Source: an uncultured Roseicyclus sp. (GTDB taxonomy: Bacteria; Pseudomonadota; Alphaproteobacteria; Rhodobacterales; Rhodobacteraceae). From it: 64,000 bases of DNA. A model generated the notes under the pieces. The model did no database searches and was not told the DNA's origin. It worked only from the letters and a program-made list of their open reading frames with translations. Position numbers and translations under genes: made by a program. Shown in pieces: positions 36,563 to 45,074 of this stretch (the first letter of the stretch is position 1; each line of letters starts with the position of its first letter). The stretch lies in NCBI GenBank assembly GCA_937139335.1, contig CAKZPN010000049.1:24225-88224 (forward strand), in the 5' to 3' direction.

Positions 36563-36630
36563 AGGTGCGCCTGAAGGCGCACCCTACGGACAGCGGCGGG
36601 AATACGCAGCGTGCGCCTTCAGGCGCACCT
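36563..36630. repeat. two inverted copies of a 20-bp hairpin repeat between ccrM and tsaC
   Basis: The 20-bp sequence at 36563-36582 is repeated as an exact reverse complement at 36611-36630, and each copy is itself a GTGCGCC/GGCGCAC hairpin with a 4-nt loop. Together they can act as a terminator for the convergent genes. The second copy supplies the stop codon and last two residues of tsaC. Confidence 0.75.
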
Positions 36631-37584
36631 ATGCCGCGGCGCGCCCGCCCGTCGCAACCTGTCGTTGATCGCGCGGCCAAGGCCCTTTTCGGGAATCGCG
36701 GCCACCCGGATCGCGGGCGCGCCGCGCGCGGCAGCCAGCGCGTCGGCCGTGTGCAGCACCGCGAAGAGGCTGGCGGCGGCTTCGTGCAAATCACCGGCGG
36801 ATGACAGGGTCAGGTCGCCGCCCGTGGTGCCGAATCCGACGGTGATCTCGCCCGGTTGTGGCGCCCCGCCAAGGTGCAGCGGCGCGCGCGGCGCGTAATG
36901 GCTGGCCAGTTGCCCCGGTGCCTCGACCTTTGCCCCCGGTGTGGTGTCGCCGATCAGCGACCCGGTCAGCGGCTCGATCGCCTCGCGTGGCAGTCCGCCC
37001 TCCCGCAACAGCCGCGTGGCGGCGGGGCCGGGGGCGAGGATGGTGGATTCGACCCCGACCGTGCAGGGTCCGGTATCGAGCACGGCGGCAACCTTGTCGC
37101 CGAGCCCGGCGATCACATGCTCTGCCGTCGTCGCGCTGATTCTGCCCGAAGGATTGGCCGAGGGCGCGGCGACGGGGCAGCCCGCCGCGCGCAGCACCGC
37201 CTGCATCGCCGGGTGCGCGGGCACCCGCAGCGCAACGGTGGGAAGGCCCGCCGTCACCAGCGGTGACAGGCCGTGACCCGGCTTCAACGGCAGGACCAGC
37301 GTGAGGGGGCCGGGCCAGAAGGCCCCGGCCAGCGCGCGCGCCTCGTCAGAGACCTCCGCAATCCGCTCGGCGGCGGCCAGCCCCGTCACATGCACGATCA
37401 GCGGGTTGAAGGCGGGCCGCCCCTTGGCGGCGAAGATCGCGGCTACGGCGGCATCGTTCGTGGCATCGGCGGCCAGCCCGTAGACCGTTTCCGTCGGCAG
37501 CGCGACCAGCGCGCCCTGCCGCAAAAGCGCGGCCGCGCGGGCGTGGCCGGCAGCGGTATCAGCAAGGATCTCGGGCGAGGACAT
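36619..37584 (-). CDS. tsaC: L-threonylcarbamoyladenylate synthase, Sua5 type
   Basis: Makes threonylcarbamoyl-AMP from threonine, bicarbonate and ATP for the t6A37 tRNA modification. The 321-residue protein starts at the ATG at 37584. The YrdC domain (about 15-205) has LVALPTETVYGLAADATN, KGRPAFNPLIVHV, FWPGPLTLVL and PSANPSGRIS; the C-terminal Sua5 domain begins after PGQLASHYAPRAPL. The last residues and stop codon are formed by a dispersed hairpin repeat, so the C-terminus may have been altered by insertion of the repeat. Confidence 0.93.
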   Translation of the reverse strand: MSSPEILADTAAGHARAAALLRQGALVALPTETVYGLAADATNDAAVAAIFAAKGRPAFNPLIVHVTGLAAAERIAEVSDEARALAGAFWPGPLTLVLPLKPGHGLSPLVTAGLPTVALRVPAHPAMQAVLRAAGCPVAAPSANPSGRISATTAEHVIAGLGDKVAAVLDTGPCTVGVESTILAPGPAATRLLREGGLPREAIEPLTGSLIGDTTPGAKVEAPGQLASHYAPRAPLHLGGAPQPGEITVGFGTTGGDLTLSSAGDLHEAAASLFAVLHTADALAAARGAPAIRVAAIPEKGLGRAINDRLRRAGAPRHRCA

Positions 37585-37725
37585 GGCTCTGACGTCACGT
37601 TGTGGTTGATCGCGGCCCGCGCACGCGCCTAGCCTTCGGGCGACAGGGCCGAGGGGGTAGCGCGCTTTCCGCCCCCGTGCAATGACAAGCCCGTGCAAGG
37701 CCGCACCAGACCGGGAGATCTGTTC

Positions 37726-39420
37726 ATGCCCTACCGCGCACCCGTTGCCGAGTTCGAATTCCTGCTGTCCCATGTCACGGGCTTCGACCGCGTCACCGCG
37801 ACTGAGCGCCATGCCGAGGCCACGCCGGACACCGTTCGCGCGCTGCTGACCGAGGCAGGCAAGATCTGCGAAGAGGTGCTGGCGCCGCTGAACCGCGTCG
37901 GCGACATGCATCCGGCGCGGCTGGAGAACGGCGTGGTCCGGACCTCGCCCGGGTTCGCGGAAGGCTACAAGGCGATCGCCGGTGCTGGGGTCACGGCCAT
38001 TTCGGCCGACCCGCAATATGGCGGCCTTGGCCTGCCCATCGCGGTGGCGACCTGCGTGAACGACATGGCGGGCGCGGCCTGCCTCGCGCTCCAGTTGAAC
38101 ACGCTGATGACGCAGGGCCAGATCGAGGCGCTGGAGCACCACGCCAGTGACGAGATCAAGGCGCTGTATCTGCCGAAGCTCTCCAGCGGCGACTGGTCGA
38201 GCACGATGAACCTGACCGAGCCGCAGGCGGGATCCGACGTGGGGGCGCTGACGACGCGGGCCGAGCCCAACGGCGATGGCACCTACAAGATCACCGGGCA
38301 GAAGATCTACATCACCTGGGGCGACAACGACTTCACCGAGAACGTGGTGCATCTTGTCCTCGCCCGCCTGCCCGACGCGCCGGGGGGGACCAAGGGCATT
38401 TCGCTCTTCCTGGTGCCCAAGCTGATCCCCGAGGCGGATGGCACGCCCGGCGTCGCCAACAGCCTCAAGGTCGTCGGGCTGGAACACAAGCTGGGCCTCC
38501 ACGCCTCGCCGACCTGCGTGATGCAGTATGACGGCGCCACCGGCTGGCTGGTGGGCGAGGAGAACCGGGGGATGGCGGCGATGTTCACGATGATGAACAA
38601 CGCCCGGCTCGGCGTTGGCGTTCAGGGCGTGTCGATCGCGGATGCCGCGACGCAGGGCGCCGTCGCCTATGCCGCCGACCGCAAGCAGGGGCGGCCCCTC
38701 GTGGAGGGCGGCACCGGCACGATCCTCGACCATGCCGATGTGCGGCGGATGCTGATGGAGATGAAGGCCGAGACCTTCGCCGCCCGCGCGCTGGCGCTGG
38801 ACCTTGCCGTGTCGATCGACCTTGGGCACTCGGGAGACGCGGACGAGGCCGCGCGCGCCGCGGTGCTGACGCCGCTTGCCAAGGCCTATGGAACAGAAAT
38901 GGGCATCAAGGTCGCCAACATCGGCATCCAGGTCCACGGCGGCATGGGCTACATCGAGGAGACCGGCGTGGCGCAATACGTCCGCGATGTGCGGGTCAGC
39001 GCGATCTACGAGGGCACCAACGGCATCCAGGCGATGGACCTTGTCGGCCGCAAAATGGCGGATGGCGGCGAGGCCATCGGCACTCTGATCGACGCGGTGG
39101 AGGCCGAGGCGCAGGGTGCGGGCGATCTCGGCCAGCCGGTCGCCGCGATGGCGGGTGCGCTGCGCGAAGCGACCGAGGCGATGCTGGCGAAGGAGTTTAA
39201 CGACCGCTTCGGCGGCGCCGTGCCCTACCTGATGGGGTTCGCGCGGGTTCTGGGTGCGCTCTACCACCTGCGCGCCGCGCAGGCGGGTAACGGCACGCGC
39301 AAGTCGCTGGCGCGGTTCTACATCACCCGGCTTCTGCCCGAGGCGCATGGCCTCTTCGCGCAGGCAGGCGAAGGTGCGGCGGGGCTTTACGACCTCTCAC
39401 CCGACGATCTCGCGGCATGA
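37726..39420 (+). CDS. acyl-CoA dehydrogenase, DmdC-like family
   Basis: A 564-residue FAD enzyme oxidising an acyl-CoA to the enoyl-CoA. It starts MPYRAPVAEFEFLLSHV, which resembles DmdC (3-methylmercaptopropionyl-CoA dehydrogenase) proteins, followed by the FAD/substrate motifs MNLTEPQAGSDVGAL and the C-terminal IQVHGGMGYIEETGVAQYVRDVR and YEGTNGIQAMDLVGRK, plus the extra C-terminal domain of the long DmdC-type group. True DmdC and general acyl-CoA dehydrogenases cannot be separated by eye. The start codon of the next gene overlaps its stop (ATGA). Confidence 0.88.
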   Translation: MPYRAPVAEFEFLLSHVTGFDRVTATERHAEATPDTVRALLTEAGKICEEVLAPLNRVGDMHPARLENGVVRTSPGFAEGYKAIAGAGVTAISADPQYGGLGLPIAVATCVNDMAGAACLALQLNTLMTQGQIEALEHHASDEIKALYLPKLSSGDWSSTMNLTEPQAGSDVGALTTRAEPNGDGTYKITGQKIYITWGDNDFTENVVHLVLARLPDAPGGTKGISLFLVPKLIPEADGTPGVANSLKVVGLEHKLGLHASPTCVMQYDGATGWLVGEENRGMAAMFTMMNNARLGVGVQGVSIADAATQGAVAYAADRKQGRPLVEGGTGTILDHADVRRMLMEMKAETFAARALALDLAVSIDLGHSGDADEAARAAVLTPLAKAYGTEMGIKVANIGIQVHGGMGYIEETGVAQYVRDVRVSAIYEGTNGIQAMDLVGRKMADGGEAIGTLIDAVEAEAQGAGDLGQPVAAMAGALREATEAMLAKEFNDRFGGAVPYLMGFARVLGALYHLRAAQAGNGTRKSLARFYITRLLPEAHGLFAQAGEGAAGLYDLSPDDLAA

Positions 39421-40442
39421 TCCAGACCCCGATCGAGGCCGCCCCCGCACCGGGCGAGGCCGTGGAGATCGCCGACGGCGTGCTGTGGCTGCGCATTCCG
39501 CTGCCGATGGTGCTGGACCACGTCAACGCCTACGCCCTGCGCGACGAGGACGGCTGGACGCTGATCGACACCGGGATCGACACGGCCCAGACCCGCGCGC
39601 TGTGGGAGGCGGTGCTGGAAGGGCCGCTGCGGGGCCTGCCCGTCACCCGATTGATCGTCACCCACCACCACCCCGACCATGTCGGCCTTGCCGGCTGGTT
39701 CCAGGAGCGCGGCGTCGAACTCTACATGACGCGCACCGCCTGGCTGTTCGCGCGGATGCTGACGCTGGACGCACAGGTGCTGCCGACCGACGAAACCCTT
39801 GCCTTCTGGCGCAGCGCCGGCATGGATCCGGCCCTGTTCGAGGCGCGCCGGGCCGAGCGCCCGTTCAACTTCGCCGACATGGTCCATCCGATGCCGCTGG
39901 GGTTCTCGCAGCTGAGGGAGGGCGGCACGATCCGCATGGGCGGGCGCGTCTGGGACATCCGCTTCGGCCACGGCCACGCCCCCGATCACGCGACCTTCTG
40001 GAGCCAGGACGGCGAGCTTGTCATCGGCGGCGACCAGATGCTCGCGACGATCTCGCCCAACCTCGGCGTCTACGCGACCGAGCCTGACGCCGACCCGGTG
40101 GGCGACTGGCTGGACGCCTGCGCGGCGCTGCTGCCGCATGCGCGGCCCGGTCAACTGGTCCTTCCCGGCCACAAGCTGCCCTTCACCGGGCTGCCCGACC
40201 GGCTGCGGCAGATGATCGACAATCATCACGGCGCTCTCGCCCGGCTGCGCGCGCATCTGGAGAAGGGGCCGAAAACCGCGGCCGAGTGCTTCCCGCCGCT
40301 GTTCAAGCGCAAGATCGACGCCGACAGCTACAGCCTCGCGCTGGTGGAGGCGGTGGCGCACATGAACCACCTGTTCACCATCGGCGAGGTGACGCGCGAG
40401 CGGCGCGACGACGGGGCGTGGCTCTATCGCCTCAGCCGTTGA
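39417..40442 (+). CDS. metallo-beta-lactamase-fold hydrolase
   Basis: A 341-residue MBL-fold protein with the zinc motif THHHPDHVGLA (about 81-91), a second His/Asp region (RFGHGHAPDHATF), and GDQMLATISPN plus LPGHKLPF. The C-terminal part (about 250-341) is the helical domain of glyoxalase-II-like MBL proteins. It overlaps the acyl-CoA dehydrogenase stop by 4 nt, so it probably acts in the same catabolic route, for example as a thioesterase. That role is inferred from context. Confidence 0.88.
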   Translation: MIQTPIEAAPAPGEAVEIADGVLWLRIPLPMVLDHVNAYALRDEDGWTLIDTGIDTAQTRALWEAVLEGPLRGLPVTRLIVTHHHPDHVGLAGWFQERGVELYMTRTAWLFARMLTLDAQVLPTDETLAFWRSAGMDPALFEARRAERPFNFADMVHPMPLGFSQLREGGTIRMGGRVWDIRFGHGHAPDHATFWSQDGELVIGGDQMLATISPNLGVYATEPDADPVGDWLDACAALLPHARPGQLVLPGHKLPFTGLPDRLRQMIDNHHGALARLRAHLEKGPKTAAECFPPLFKRKIDADSYSLALVEAVAHMNHLFTIGEVTRERRDDGAWLYRLSR

Positions 40443-40545
40443 CGGTTGGTGCCATGACCCGGTGCCGGAAGGGCTGACAGGGTGAACGGAATGCGGTATT
40501 GCCCGCTCAACGCGAACATTTGCCCGAGACCGGAGGGGAAACAAC

Positions 40546-40686
40546 ATGGCCGACCAGCATCACAAGCAAGGCGAAATGGATATCACCGAGCAGGAAAAGA
40601 CCTTTGCGGGCTTCGTGCGGATGGTGGTGAACGTCGGGATCGTCTGCATCCTGATCGTCCTCTTCCTGGCCCTCTTCGCACGATGA
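40546..40686 (+). CDS. aa3-type cytochrome c oxidase subunit IV
   Basis: A 46-residue peptide with a short charged N-terminus (MADQHHKQGEMDITEQEKTF) and one membrane helix (about 24-45). The D-I-x-x-Q-E-K-T-F-x-G-F pattern is the signature of the alphaproteobacterial small subunit IV of aa3 oxidase. GGAGGGG lies 9 nt before the ATG. Its stop overlaps the next gene start by 4 nt. Confidence 0.9.
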   Translation: MADQHHKQGEMDITEQEKTFAGFVRMVVNVGIVCILIVLFLALFAR

Positions 40687-41333
40687 AAAGCCTGTTGCGC
40701 CTGTGCGCCGCGCTGGCCCTTGCCGGCGCGCTGGCCGGTTGCGCCGCGGAAGAGGTCTGGGCCCCGGAAGAGGCCGTGCAGCGCGCTGCCTACAGCCCCG
40801 GCGGCTCGCCCACCGTAACGCTGGTCACGATGATCTCGAACTCCAGCGGGTCGGGCGGGCACTCCGCCCTGATCATCGACGGCGCGCAGCGCGTGGTCTT
40901 CGACCCGGCCGGCAGCTGGCACCACCCGCAGGTGCCGGAACGCAACGACGTGCTTTACGGCATGTCGCCGACGCTGATGGGCTACTACATGGATTACCAT
41001 GCGCGCGAGACCTACCACGTCGTCTTGCAGGAGGTCGACGTGACGCCTGCCACGGCCGCGTCATTGATCGCGTCGGTGCAAAGCTACGGCGCGGTGCCGC
41101 AGGCGCAGTGCTCGCTCTCGATCAGCCGGGTGCTGAGCAGGACACCGGGGTTCGAATCGATCGGAACCAGCTGGTACCCGGTCCGCACGATGAACCGCTT
41201 CGGCGAGTTGCCGGGCGTGCGCGAAAGCCAGATCTTCGACGACGATTCCGACGACAACCTGGAATTGCTGCAGGCGCAGGCCCGTGCGGCCCAAACCCAG
41301 GCCGTCGCGGCGGAGATCGCAGGCGGGCTCTGA
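40683..41333 (+). CDS. lipoprotein, possible permuted papain-like fold
   Basis: A 216-residue protein with a lipoprotein signal (LALAGALAGC, lipid-attached Cys at about 20). The mature part has SGSGGHSALIIDGAQRVVFDP (H in a strand) and later a cysteine in VPQAQCSLSISRVL, with conserved-looking Tyr/His region MDYHARETYHVVLQ. The order His then Cys suits a circularly permuted NlpC/P60 or LRAT-like hydrolase, but this is a guess from two motifs. Translationally coupled to oxidase subunit IV (ATGA). Confidence 0.75.
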   Translation: MKSLLRLCAALALAGALAGCAAEEVWAPEEAVQRAAYSPGGSPTVTLVTMISNSSGSGGHSALIIDGAQRVVFDPAGSWHHPQVPERNDVLYGMSPTLMGYYMDYHARETYHVVLQEVDVTPATAASLIASVQSYGAVPQAQCSLSISRVLSRTPGFESIGTSWYPVRTMNRFGELPGVRESQIFDDDSDDNLELLQAQARAAQTQAVAAEIAGGL

Positions 41334-41357
41334 TCCACTCGATTCGCTGAAAAAACA

Positions 41358-41393
41358 AAACCCCCGGGCCATGGGCGCGGGGGTTTATCTTTC
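41358..41393 (+). terminator. terminator after the lipoprotein gene
   Basis: AAACCCCCG and CGGGGGTTT arms (41358-41366, 41378-41386) with an 11-nt loop, A-rich before and TATCTTT after. It lies between convergent genes (lipoprotein and rpsU) and could stop transcription both ways. Confidence 0.8.
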
Positions 41394-41428
41394 GATGGCT
41401 CGCAATGGCCGATCTTTGCGGAAATGTC

Positions 41429-41635
41429 TTACAACATCCCTTCGCGTTGCGCCTTCTTGCGCGCCAGCTTACGGGCGCGGCGGATGGCCTCGGCCTTCTC
41501 GCGCGCTTTCTTTTCCGAGGGTTTTTCGTAATGTTGCTTGAGCTTCATTTCACGGAAAACGCCTTCGCGCTGAAGTTTCTTCTTCAGAGCCCGGAGCGCC
41601 TGATCGACATTGTTGTCGCGAACACTGACCTGCAT
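41429..41635 (-). CDS. rpsU: 30S ribosomal protein bS21
   Basis: A 68-residue very basic protein beginning [47 protein letters not shown] (only the first part need be quoted), the alphaproteobacterial S21 form. It assists translation initiation on the 30S platform. Divergent from the COQ9 gene. Confidence 0.96.
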   Translation of the reverse strand: MQVSVRDNNVDQALRALKKKLQREGVFREMKLKQHYEKPSEKKAREKAEAIRRARKLARKKAQREGML

Positions 41636-41751
41636 TCTGGTGTCACCACCTTCCTAAGTTAGAGTTTCGTTTGAAAGCAGGAGGTGGCCATATAGCAAAG
41701 GCCTCCTATCTTGTCTACTCTCCGCGCCACCGGAACCCGAGGGGGTCACAG

Positions 41752-42450
41752 ATGAGCGACAGCACCGAGCAACCCGCCGATCCGAAGGCCCGCCTGATCG
41801 AGGCGGCGCTGATGCACGTCCCCTTCGACGGCTGGTCGGAGGCCAGCTTTCGCGCGGCCAGCGCCGACGCAGGGCTGACCACCGCCGAGGCGCGCGCGCT
41901 GTTTCCGCGCGGCGCGGTGGATCTGGCTCTGGCATTCCACGCGCAGGGCAACGCGGCGATGGTGACCCGGCTGCGCGCCACCGAACTGACGGCGCTGCGC
42001 TACAGCGACCGGGTCGCGCTGGCCATCCGCACCAGGCTGGACCTGGTCGAGCATGACAAGGAAGCGGTGCGCCGCGGCGTGACACTCTTCGCGCTGCCGG
42101 TCTACGCGGCCGACGGGGCCAAGGCGCTCTGGCAGACGGCCGACGCGATCTGGACCGCGCTGGGCGACACTTCGGACGACCTGAACTGGTACACCAAGCG
42201 CGCGACGCTGTCGGGGGTCTATTCCTCGACCCTGCTCTACTGGCTCGGCGACCAGTCGATGGACCACGCCGCGACCTGGGCCTTTCTCGATCGCCGGATC
42301 GACGACGTGATGCGTATCGAGACGGCGAAGAAGAAGCTGCGCGAGAACCGGGTGCTGAAGCCGTTCCTCGCAGGCCCCGAGTGGCTGGCCAGCCGCATCA
42401 GGGCGCCGGGCGCCGCCCCCGTCGACCTGCCGGGCCGCTGGCGCGGCTGA
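41752..42450 (+). CDS. COQ9-family ubiquinone biosynthesis protein
   Basis: A 232-residue protein of the COQ9 family, TetR-like in fold, which binds lipids and supports ubiquinone synthesis. The ATG at 41752 gives a short disordered lead, then LIEAALMHVPFDGWSEASFRAA (a TetR-like helix-turn-helix relic) and the C-terminal lipid-binding helices with LYWLGDQSMDHAATWAFLDRRIDDVM. Typical alphaproteobacterial form, probably associated with the inner membrane. Confidence 0.92.
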   Translation: MSDSTEQPADPKARLIEAALMHVPFDGWSEASFRAASADAGLTTAEARALFPRGAVDLALAFHAQGNAAMVTRLRATELTALRYSDRVALAIRTRLDLVEHDKEAVRRGVTLFALPVYAADGAKALWQTADAIWTALGDTSDDLNWYTKRATLSGVYSSTLLYWLGDQSMDHAATWAFLDRRIDDVMRIETAKKKLRENRVLKPFLAGPEWLASRIRAPGAAPVDLPGRWRG

Positions 42451-42532
42451 CACGGCCGCGGCATCGCTGCCCTTGCCCCATCGGGCCCGACCCGTCATCC
42501 CTAGGCCCCGGACAGAGACGACGGAGGCCCCC

Positions 42533-43513
42533 ATGACCGACACGATGCGCGCGATCGAGATCACCGAACCCGGCGGCCCGGAGGTGTTGCAGCCGACGAC
42601 GCGCCCGGTGCCGGTGCCGGGCTCGGGCCAGATCTTGATCAAGGTCGACCACGCCGGGGTCAACCGCCCCGATGCCCTGCAACGCGCCGGCAGCTACGCG
42701 CCGCCCCCCGACGCCTCGGACCTGCCGGGGCTGGAGGCGGCGGGCACCATCGCCGCCGTCGGGTCCGACGTCAGCCGCTGGGCCGTGGGCGATGCCGTCT
42801 GCGCACTGCTGCCGGGCGGCGGTTACGCCGAATACGTCGTCACCCACCAGGACCACGCGCTGCCGGTGCCCGACGGCCTCACGATGGCCGAGGCGGCGGC
42901 GCTGTGCGAAACCTTTTTCACCGTCTGGTCCAACGTCTTCATGCGCGGCGGCCTGACCGCGGGCGAGCGGTTCCTCGTCCACGGCGGCTCCTCCGGCATC
43001 GGAACCACGGCGATCCAGCTGGCCCATCATTTCGGCGCACGGGTCTTCGCCACCGCCGGCTCGGCCGAGAAATGCGCGGCCTGCGAACGCCTCGGCGCCG
43101 AGCGCGCGATCAACTACCGCGACGAGGATTTCGTGGAGATCCTCAAGGCCGAGGGCGGCGCCGACCTGATCCTCGACATGGTCGGTGGCCCCTACCTGCC
43201 GCGCAACGTGAAGGCGCTGGCTGATGACGGCCGCCTCGTGCAGATCGCCTTCCTGCAGGGCCCGAAGGTGGAGCTGAACTTCGCCCAAGTGATGATGCGC
43301 CGCCTCACGATCACCGGCTCGACCCTCCGCCCGCAGTCGGACGCCGCCAAGGCCGACATCGCGGCCCAGCTGGCCCCCCATGTCTGGCCGCTGATCTCCT
43401 CCGGCCAGATCGCGCCGGTGATGGACCAGGTCTTCGCGCTGGAAGACGCATCCAAGGCGCACGCCCGGATGGAAAGCTCCGCCCATATCGGAAAGATCGT
43501 GCTGAAGGTGTGA
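42533..43513 (+). CDS. NADPH:quinone oxidoreductase, MDR family (PIG3-like)
   Basis: A 326-residue zinc-free medium-chain reductase. It has an N-terminal GroES-like domain (VDHAGVNRPDALQRAGSY) and a nucleotide-binding domain with VHGGSSGIGTTAIQLA (about 141-157) and AGSAEKCAACERLGAERAINYRDEDF. It reduces quinones with NADPH in the cytoplasm. Its position 82 bp after COQ9 on the same strand may reflect a quinone-related pair. Confidence 0.92.
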   Translation: MTDTMRAIEITEPGGPEVLQPTTRPVPVPGSGQILIKVDHAGVNRPDALQRAGSYAPPPDASDLPGLEAAGTIAAVGSDVSRWAVGDAVCALLPGGGYAEYVVTHQDHALPVPDGLTMAEAAALCETFFTVWSNVFMRGGLTAGERFLVHGGSSGIGTTAIQLAHHFGARVFATAGSAEKCAACERLGAERAINYRDEDFVEILKAEGGADLILDMVGGPYLPRNVKALADDGRLVQIAFLQGPKVELNFAQVMMRRLTITGSTLRPQSDAAKADIAAQLAPHVWPLISSGQIAPVMDQVFALEDASKAHARMESSAHIGKIVLKV

Positions 43514-43601
43514 AGCGAGTTTGCCGCACTGGCTCCTCGGTTGTGGCTGATTTCTGCCACAGCCGGCCTGTCATGGTAGCGCTGTCGCCGCGGAGGGCCT
43601 G

Positions 43602-44393
43602 ATGACGGAAATCGTGTTTGTCGGTGCCTTGAGCCTCGCTATCCTTGTCCTTCTGCTGGTCCTGGGATCGCCGGGCGTCAAAGGCGCGCGGGGTGAACGC
43701 CGCGTCAGCGCCTTCCTGCGCAAACACCTCGCTGAGACCGATTATCGCGTACTCGACGACCTGACCTTGCCGGCGCGGGGAGCCACCACGCAGGTCGATC
43801 ACGTTGTCATCTCCCGGTTTGGGGTCTTCGTCGTCGAAACCAAGAACATGACCGGATGGATATTTGGCGGCGCAAATCAGGCGCGTTGGACGCAGGCCGT
43901 GCACCGCAAGAAGTCGCCATTTCAGAACCCGCTCCACCAGAACTACGGCCACGTGAAAACTGTCGAGACGCTGACGGGTCTTTCTGAAGACCAAATCCAT
44001 AACGTCGTGGTCTTCGTTGGAGATGCCATTCCCAAGTCGGAGATGCCGCCGAACGTGTCTTGGGGCTGCCGGGACTTGCTCCGCCACATCACGGCGCACC
44101 AGAGCCCTGTCATGTCGGCCGATCAGGTGGGGAGGGTTGCAGACCTACTGACGGGCGCGCAACTTGAGCGCGGTGCGGAGACGCGAAAATCGCACCTGCG
44201 TCACGTGAAGGCGCTCAAGGCCGACCGCGGTCCTACTGGCACCAAATGTCCGACTTGCGGAGGCGATTTGGTGATGCGGACAGCGCGAAAGAGCGGCAAG
44301 GCCTTTCTGGGATGCACGAATTTTCCGAGGTGCAAGGGAATGAGGCAGGTGGCGCAGCAGGCCGGCAACGTGGCTGACCTGCCGCGAGCCTGA
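43602..44393 (+). CDS. NERD-domain protein with C-terminal zinc ribbon
   Basis: A 263-residue protein: N-terminal membrane helix (about 5-24), a NERD nuclease-related domain (about 28-150) with GERRV, DDLTLP, TQVDHVVISRFGVFVVETKN (the D-x(n)-E-x-K nuclease core) and a later segment, then a C-terminal topoisomerase-type zinc ribbon with CPTCGG and CTNFPRC. It probably binds or cuts nucleic acid at the membrane; role unknown. Codon use looks slightly less GC-rich than in its neighbours, hinting at later acquisition. Confidence 0.85.
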   Translation: MTEIVFVGALSLAILVLLLVLGSPGVKGARGERRVSAFLRKHLAETDYRVLDDLTLPARGATTQVDHVVISRFGVFVVETKNMTGWIFGGANQARWTQAVHRKKSPFQNPLHQNYGHVKTVETLTGLSEDQIHNVVVFVGDAIPKSEMPPNVSWGCRDLLRHITAHQSPVMSADQVGRVADLLTGAQLERGAETRKSHLRHVKALKADRGPTGTKCPTCGGDLVMRTARKSGKAFLGCTNFPRCKGMRQVAQQAGNVADLPRA

Positions 44394-44405
44394 CACTCGG
44401 TTAGT

Positions 44406-45017
44406 CTACCGCCCCCCGAACGCGTGCCACCCGGCGGCGTAGCGCGTCAGGCCGGTGAGGGCTGCGGCGGCGGCGAAGGTGTAGGCCAGCGGCGGGAAGG
44501 CCCCGGGGAAGAGGCTGAAGAGGGCGAAGACGGCGATGGTCTCGAAGCCCTCCGTCAGCCCGCCGAGGTAGTAGATGCCCTTCATCGGGTAGTCCTCCGC
44601 CGCCATCCCACGCTTGGCCGCGACCACTGCGAAGGCGAGGAAGGACGTTCCCGACAGCACGAAGCTGGTGATGAGCACCGCCCCCGGCACCGCATTCGCC
44701 GCAGGGTCGGCCAGCACGAAGCCCAGCGGGAAGGCGGCGTAGAACACGAAGTCGAGCGCGATGTCGAGGAAGGCGCCCCGATCGGTCGGCCCCGTGACCC
44801 GCGCCACCGCGCCGTCCAGCCCGTCGGCCAGCCGGTTCAGCGCGAGGCACAGCAGTGCCAGACCGAAAAGCCCGAAGGCGGCCGCCCCCGCGCCGGCCAG
44901 CCCGACGAGACAGCCCGCGACGGTCAGCTGGTCGGCCCGCACGCCACGCGCGGCGAGCCATTGGCCGGGGGGGGCCAGCAGGCGGCGTTGCACGGGCAGG
45001 AGGGCGGCGTCGATCAT
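44406..45017 (-). CDS. CDP-alcohol phosphatidyltransferase family protein
   Basis: A 203-residue membrane enzyme with the family motif D-G-x2-[A/V]-x-R-x8-G-x3-D-x3-D, seen here as DGLDGAVARVTGPTDRGAFLDIALD (about 65-89), and about six helices. It transfers a phosphatidyl or similar group from a CDP-linked donor to an alcohol. The exact alcohol cannot be assigned. The HAD phosphatase-like gene 57 bp away on the same strand may be in the same unit. Confidence 0.9.
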   Translation of the reverse strand: MIDAALLPVQRRLLAPPGQWLAARGVRADQLTVAGCLVGLAGAGAAAFGLFGLALLCLALNRLADGLDGAVARVTGPTDRGAFLDIALDFVFYAAFPLGFVLADPAANAVPGAVLITSFVLSGTSFLAFAVVAAKRGMAAEDYPMKGIYYLGGLTEGFETIAVFALFSLFPGAFPPLAYTFAAAAALTGLTRYAAGWHAFGGR

Positions 45018-45074
45018 GACGAAGCATTCCCCGCGCGGCCATCGCAGGTCAATCGGGCGGCGGTCACGGTCGCG

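Noticed and set aside
36619..39348. 909-residue minus-strand frame containing tsaC
   Set aside because: Only the part from 37584 is a real protein; the upstream half is antisense to the acyl-CoA dehydrogenase gene.
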